From: Chloroflexi bacterium UBA6622
GTDB lineage: Bacteria; Chloroflexota; UBA11872
Direction: 5' to 3'
Assembly: GCA_002433065.1 (NCBI GenBank)
Contig: DJHK01000033.1
Coordinates: 37,496-69,815 of the forward strand
DNA: 32,320 bases
Each line of letters begins with the position of its first letter. Positions within the stretch are counted from its first letter, which is position 1. Positions 32,282 to 32,320 of the stretch are shown in pieces. The translations under genes were made by a program, and so were the position numbers. The notes beneath the pieces are model-generated. The model searched no databases. It was not told where the DNA came from and saw only the letters and a list, made by a program, of their open reading frames with translations.

Positions 32282-32320
32282 CACGCCCGGCCGGAGAAAT
32301 CCGGCCGGGCGTGTTGCTTT
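32282..32320 (+). terminator. Strong Rho-independent terminator
   Basis: A perfect 14-bp GC-rich stem (32282-32295 with 32300-32313) capped by a GAAA tetraloop, followed by TTGCTTT up to the window edge. It likely ends, or strongly attenuates, the solute-binding protein transcript. The tail may continue beyond the window. Confidence 0.85.

Noticed and set aside
1..32320. CRISPR arrays, insertion sequences, phage or toxin-antitoxin systems
   Set aside because: No regularly spaced repeats, transposase motifs, phage structural genes or small toxin-antitoxin pairs were seen on reading both strands.

Overview
The window is a densely packed bacterial chromosome segment of moderate GC (mid-50s % by eye). 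There are no phage genes, insertion sequences or CRISPR arrays. The lineage is probably a marine Chloroflexota / Dehalococcoidia bacterium of the SAR202 type. This is inferred from Tat-exported solute-binding lipoproteins with V/E/K-repeat linkers, paralogous enolase-superfamily enzymes, PhyH-type dioxygenases and frequent GTG/TTG starts. No rRNA or marker-gene comparison was possible.

Region 1 (1-9.2 kb) is about metals, chiefly copper. After a terminator and a fluoride channel gene comes a minus-strand set: a DtxR-type metalloregulator, a Tat-exported two-domain multicopper oxidase, and a ZIP permease translationally coupled to the oxidase. Divergent from the regulator lie a lipoprotein with a thioredoxin-like CxxxxC site and a small membrane-anchored secreted protein. 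These converge on a second minus-strand set: a His-rich membrane protein, a cupredoxin-like His-rich protein and a CopC-CopD-cytochrome c fusion. Together they read as an extracytoplasmic copper-handling and metal-uptake module under metalloregulator control.

Region 2 (9.2-19.5 kb) is mostly housekeeping: an inositol-monophosphatase family enzyme, an SRPBCC protein, a Kbl/BioF-type PLP enzyme, chorismate mutase/prephenate dehydratase (pheA), pyrF, a short LysM protein, moeA, and tRNAs for Trp, Leu, Asn and Val. Interspersed accessory genes include a PhyH-family dioxygenase, a Tat lipoprotein solute-binding protein, an 83-codon reading frame that may be truncated, and a 35-residue membrane protein.

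Region 3 (19.5-32.3 kb) looks like a catabolic island. On the minus strand are two adjacent enolase-superfamily (mandelate racemase-type) paralogs of identical length, an HpcH/HpaI aldolase, an O-methyltransferase and a methylmalonate-semialdehyde-type dehydrogenase. Diverging from them are a beta-propeller glycosidase-like protein, a DSD1-type PLP enzyme and an SDR oxidoreductase. Then come a second HpcH/HpaI aldolase, an ORF broken by one in-frame TAG, and a strongly codon-biased solute-binding protein with a structured leader and two tandem 3' hairpins. A plausible scheme is: uptake or release of a sugar-like compound, oxidation to the acid, dehydration to a 2-keto-3-deoxy acid, aldol cleavage, then aldehyde oxidation. 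The substrate cannot be read from the sequence. Genes are packed tightly, and two convergent pairs share palindromic stop codons (CTAG at 5412-5415, TTAA at 19975-19978).
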